Positions 63,216-64,000 of a stretch of 64,000 nt of DNA are shown in pieces. A program made the translations under genes and the position numbers. Location of the stretch: assembly GCA_015039365.1 (NCBI GenBank), contig WION01000037.1, positions 62,001-126,000 on the forward strand, in the 5' to 3' direction. The notes beneath the pieces are model-generated. The model had not been told where the DNA came from. It saw nothing but the letters and a program-made list of their open reading frames with translations, and searched no databases. Within the stretch, counting starts at the first letter, position 1; each line of letters starts with the position of its first letter. The stretch comes from Amanita rubescens. Lineage: Eukaryota > Basidiomycota > Agaricomycetes > Agaricales > Amanitaceae.

Positions 63216-64000
63216 GTTGTTCCTTATATTCGTTTAAGGTCTCCTCGGAGTGTTCCAGGTTTTCCTTGGTTTCCCATGAATTGTCAGATGTCGGATAGCC
63301 TTTCCATTTAACTAAAAACCGCCATTGGTTTCCTTTTCTTTGGTGTGAGACAATTGTCTTGATTTCGTATTCTTCTTTGTTATCTATAAGGTCTGGGGTT
63401 GGTCTAGTAAAGTTTGGACCATGTGTTTCGTTCTCGTGGTAAGGAGTAAGGAGCGAAACATGAAAAACGGGGTGAATCTTCCATCTTGGGGGAAGTTTAA
63501 GTTTAACAGTGACAGGTCCTAAGATCTTCTCGATCTTGAACGGTCCTTCTCGTCTAGGTGAGAACTTTCTTATTTGTCCTGTTTTCAGGTTTCGTGAGTC
63601 TAGCCATACTAAATCTCCTTCTTTGAATGTGGGAGATTTCCCTTTGACTCGTTGAGTCATTAGCTGTCTAGCTAATTCGTGTGCGGCAAGAGCTTCGTCT
63701 CGTATTTGTGTTAAGACCTTGAAGCGGTCTTCAGCGGCGGGTACGTTGATTCGCGGGAATGCTGTGGGGATAGCCACAGGCTCTATTCCAAACATGATTT
63801 CAAACGGCGTCATCTTGGTAGATTGATGTATCCGTTGGTTGTGCGCGAATTCTGCTAATGGTAGATGATCTTTCCACTGTTTTGGATGATCAACGCAGTA
63901 TAACCGGAGGTAGGTTTCTAGCTCCTGATTGAGTCGTTCCGATTCTCCGTCAGTTTGCGGATGAAAGGTGGTTGACTTTCTATGATTAATTCCGAAGATT
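63160..64000 (-). CDS. pol: Gypsy pol, copy 3, C-terminal part
   Basis: Open frame from the right edge to the stop at 63160: integrase from just before the HPQTDGESERLNQ motif (catalytic Glu), the KIHPVFHVSLLTPYHENE region, and the chromodomain FLVKWKGYPTSDNSWE. No stop inside the visible part. The remainder lies outside the window. Confidence 0.93.
   Translation of the reverse strand, partial: IFGINHRKSTTFHPQTDGESERLNQELETYLRLYCVDHPKQWKDHLPLAEFAHNQRIHQSTKMTPFEIMFGIEPVAIPTAFPRINVPAAEDRFKVLTQIRDEALAAHELARQLMTQRVKGKSPTFKEGDLVWLDSRNLKTGQIRKFSPRREGPFKIEKILGPVTVKLKLPPRWKIHPVFHVSLLTPYHENETHGPNFTRPTPDLIDNKEEYEIKTIVSHQRKGNQWRFLVKWKGYPTSDNSWETKENLEHSEETLNEYKEQHGITAIIPATRKPRKRRS

Larger units (their letters stand above)
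60514..64000 (-). mobile_element. Gypsy copy 3, inverted, continues past window
   Basis: Mirrors 56606-60092 base for base in length (3487 bp on each side) with only a few substitutions. Contains the 3' LTR, polypurine tract, ORF3 and the integrase C-terminal part plus chromodomain of pol. Confidence 0.95.

Overview
The window reads as a basidiomycete (Agaricomycetes-type) nuclear genome segment made almost entirely of nested, decayed transposable elements. The grounds are short spliceosomal introns, the element families present (chromodomain Ty3/Gypsy, Ty1/Copia, KDZ-associated CxC5/CxC6 proteins, DUF6589-type proteins, NDC10/GCR1-type fragments), numerous solo LTRs and no recognisable tRNA, rRNA or core metabolic gene. 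The species cannot be named from the sequence.

Layout. 1-2.6 kb: 5' part of a minus-strand Copia element (family A) with an extra ORF upstream of gag. 2.6-6.75 kb: an LTR-like block, a palindrome-rich repeat and the end of a CxC-type DNA element. 6.8-8.5 kb: a pogo/Tigger transposase relic split by a 749-bp MITE. 8.9-10.6 kb: a gag-protease relic of Copia family B. 11.3-17.7 kb: a family B solo LTR (target duplication AATGG) containing a 6-kb DNA element with a DUF6589-type gene and a convergent RecQ-like helicase gene; the last ~273 bp of that nest has been inverted. 18-25 kb: Crypton-like, tyrosine-recombinase and pogo fragments plus solo LTRs. 25.4-36.2 kb: a foldback element, a 2.1-kb internally deleted CxC-family element with an 8-bp target duplication, hairpin tandem arrays, solo LTRs, a purine-rich tract and a hAT relic. 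36.3-42.4 kb: gypsy copy 1 (minus), cut off in its protease. 42.4-48.7 kb: a 6.35-kb TIR element carrying a spliced accessory gene and a CxC5/CxC6 protein. 48.7-50.6 kb: a multi-exon Cys-rich gene that stops at the element border. 51.6-60.1 kb: a full-length gypsy (copy 2, plus). 60.5 kb to the right edge: copy 3 (minus), forming a near-perfect inverted repeat with copy 2 around a 421-bp spacer.

How the parts work together. The gypsy family has gag, a canonical -1 slippery heptamer at the gag/pol junction, PR-RT-RNaseH-IN-chromodomain, a third ORF overlapping the end of pol, and a Tf1-like self-priming signal: the 11 nt just after the 5' LTR complement the predicted 5' end of the RNA. Two DNA-element families (DUF6589/RecQ, and CxC5/CxC6 plus accessory gene) appear to make 8-bp target duplications, and each encodes a protein with a plausible but unproven D-D-E triad. 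Premature stops that can be checked between gypsy copies are all CGA to TGA, which points to CpG deamination of silenced repeats.
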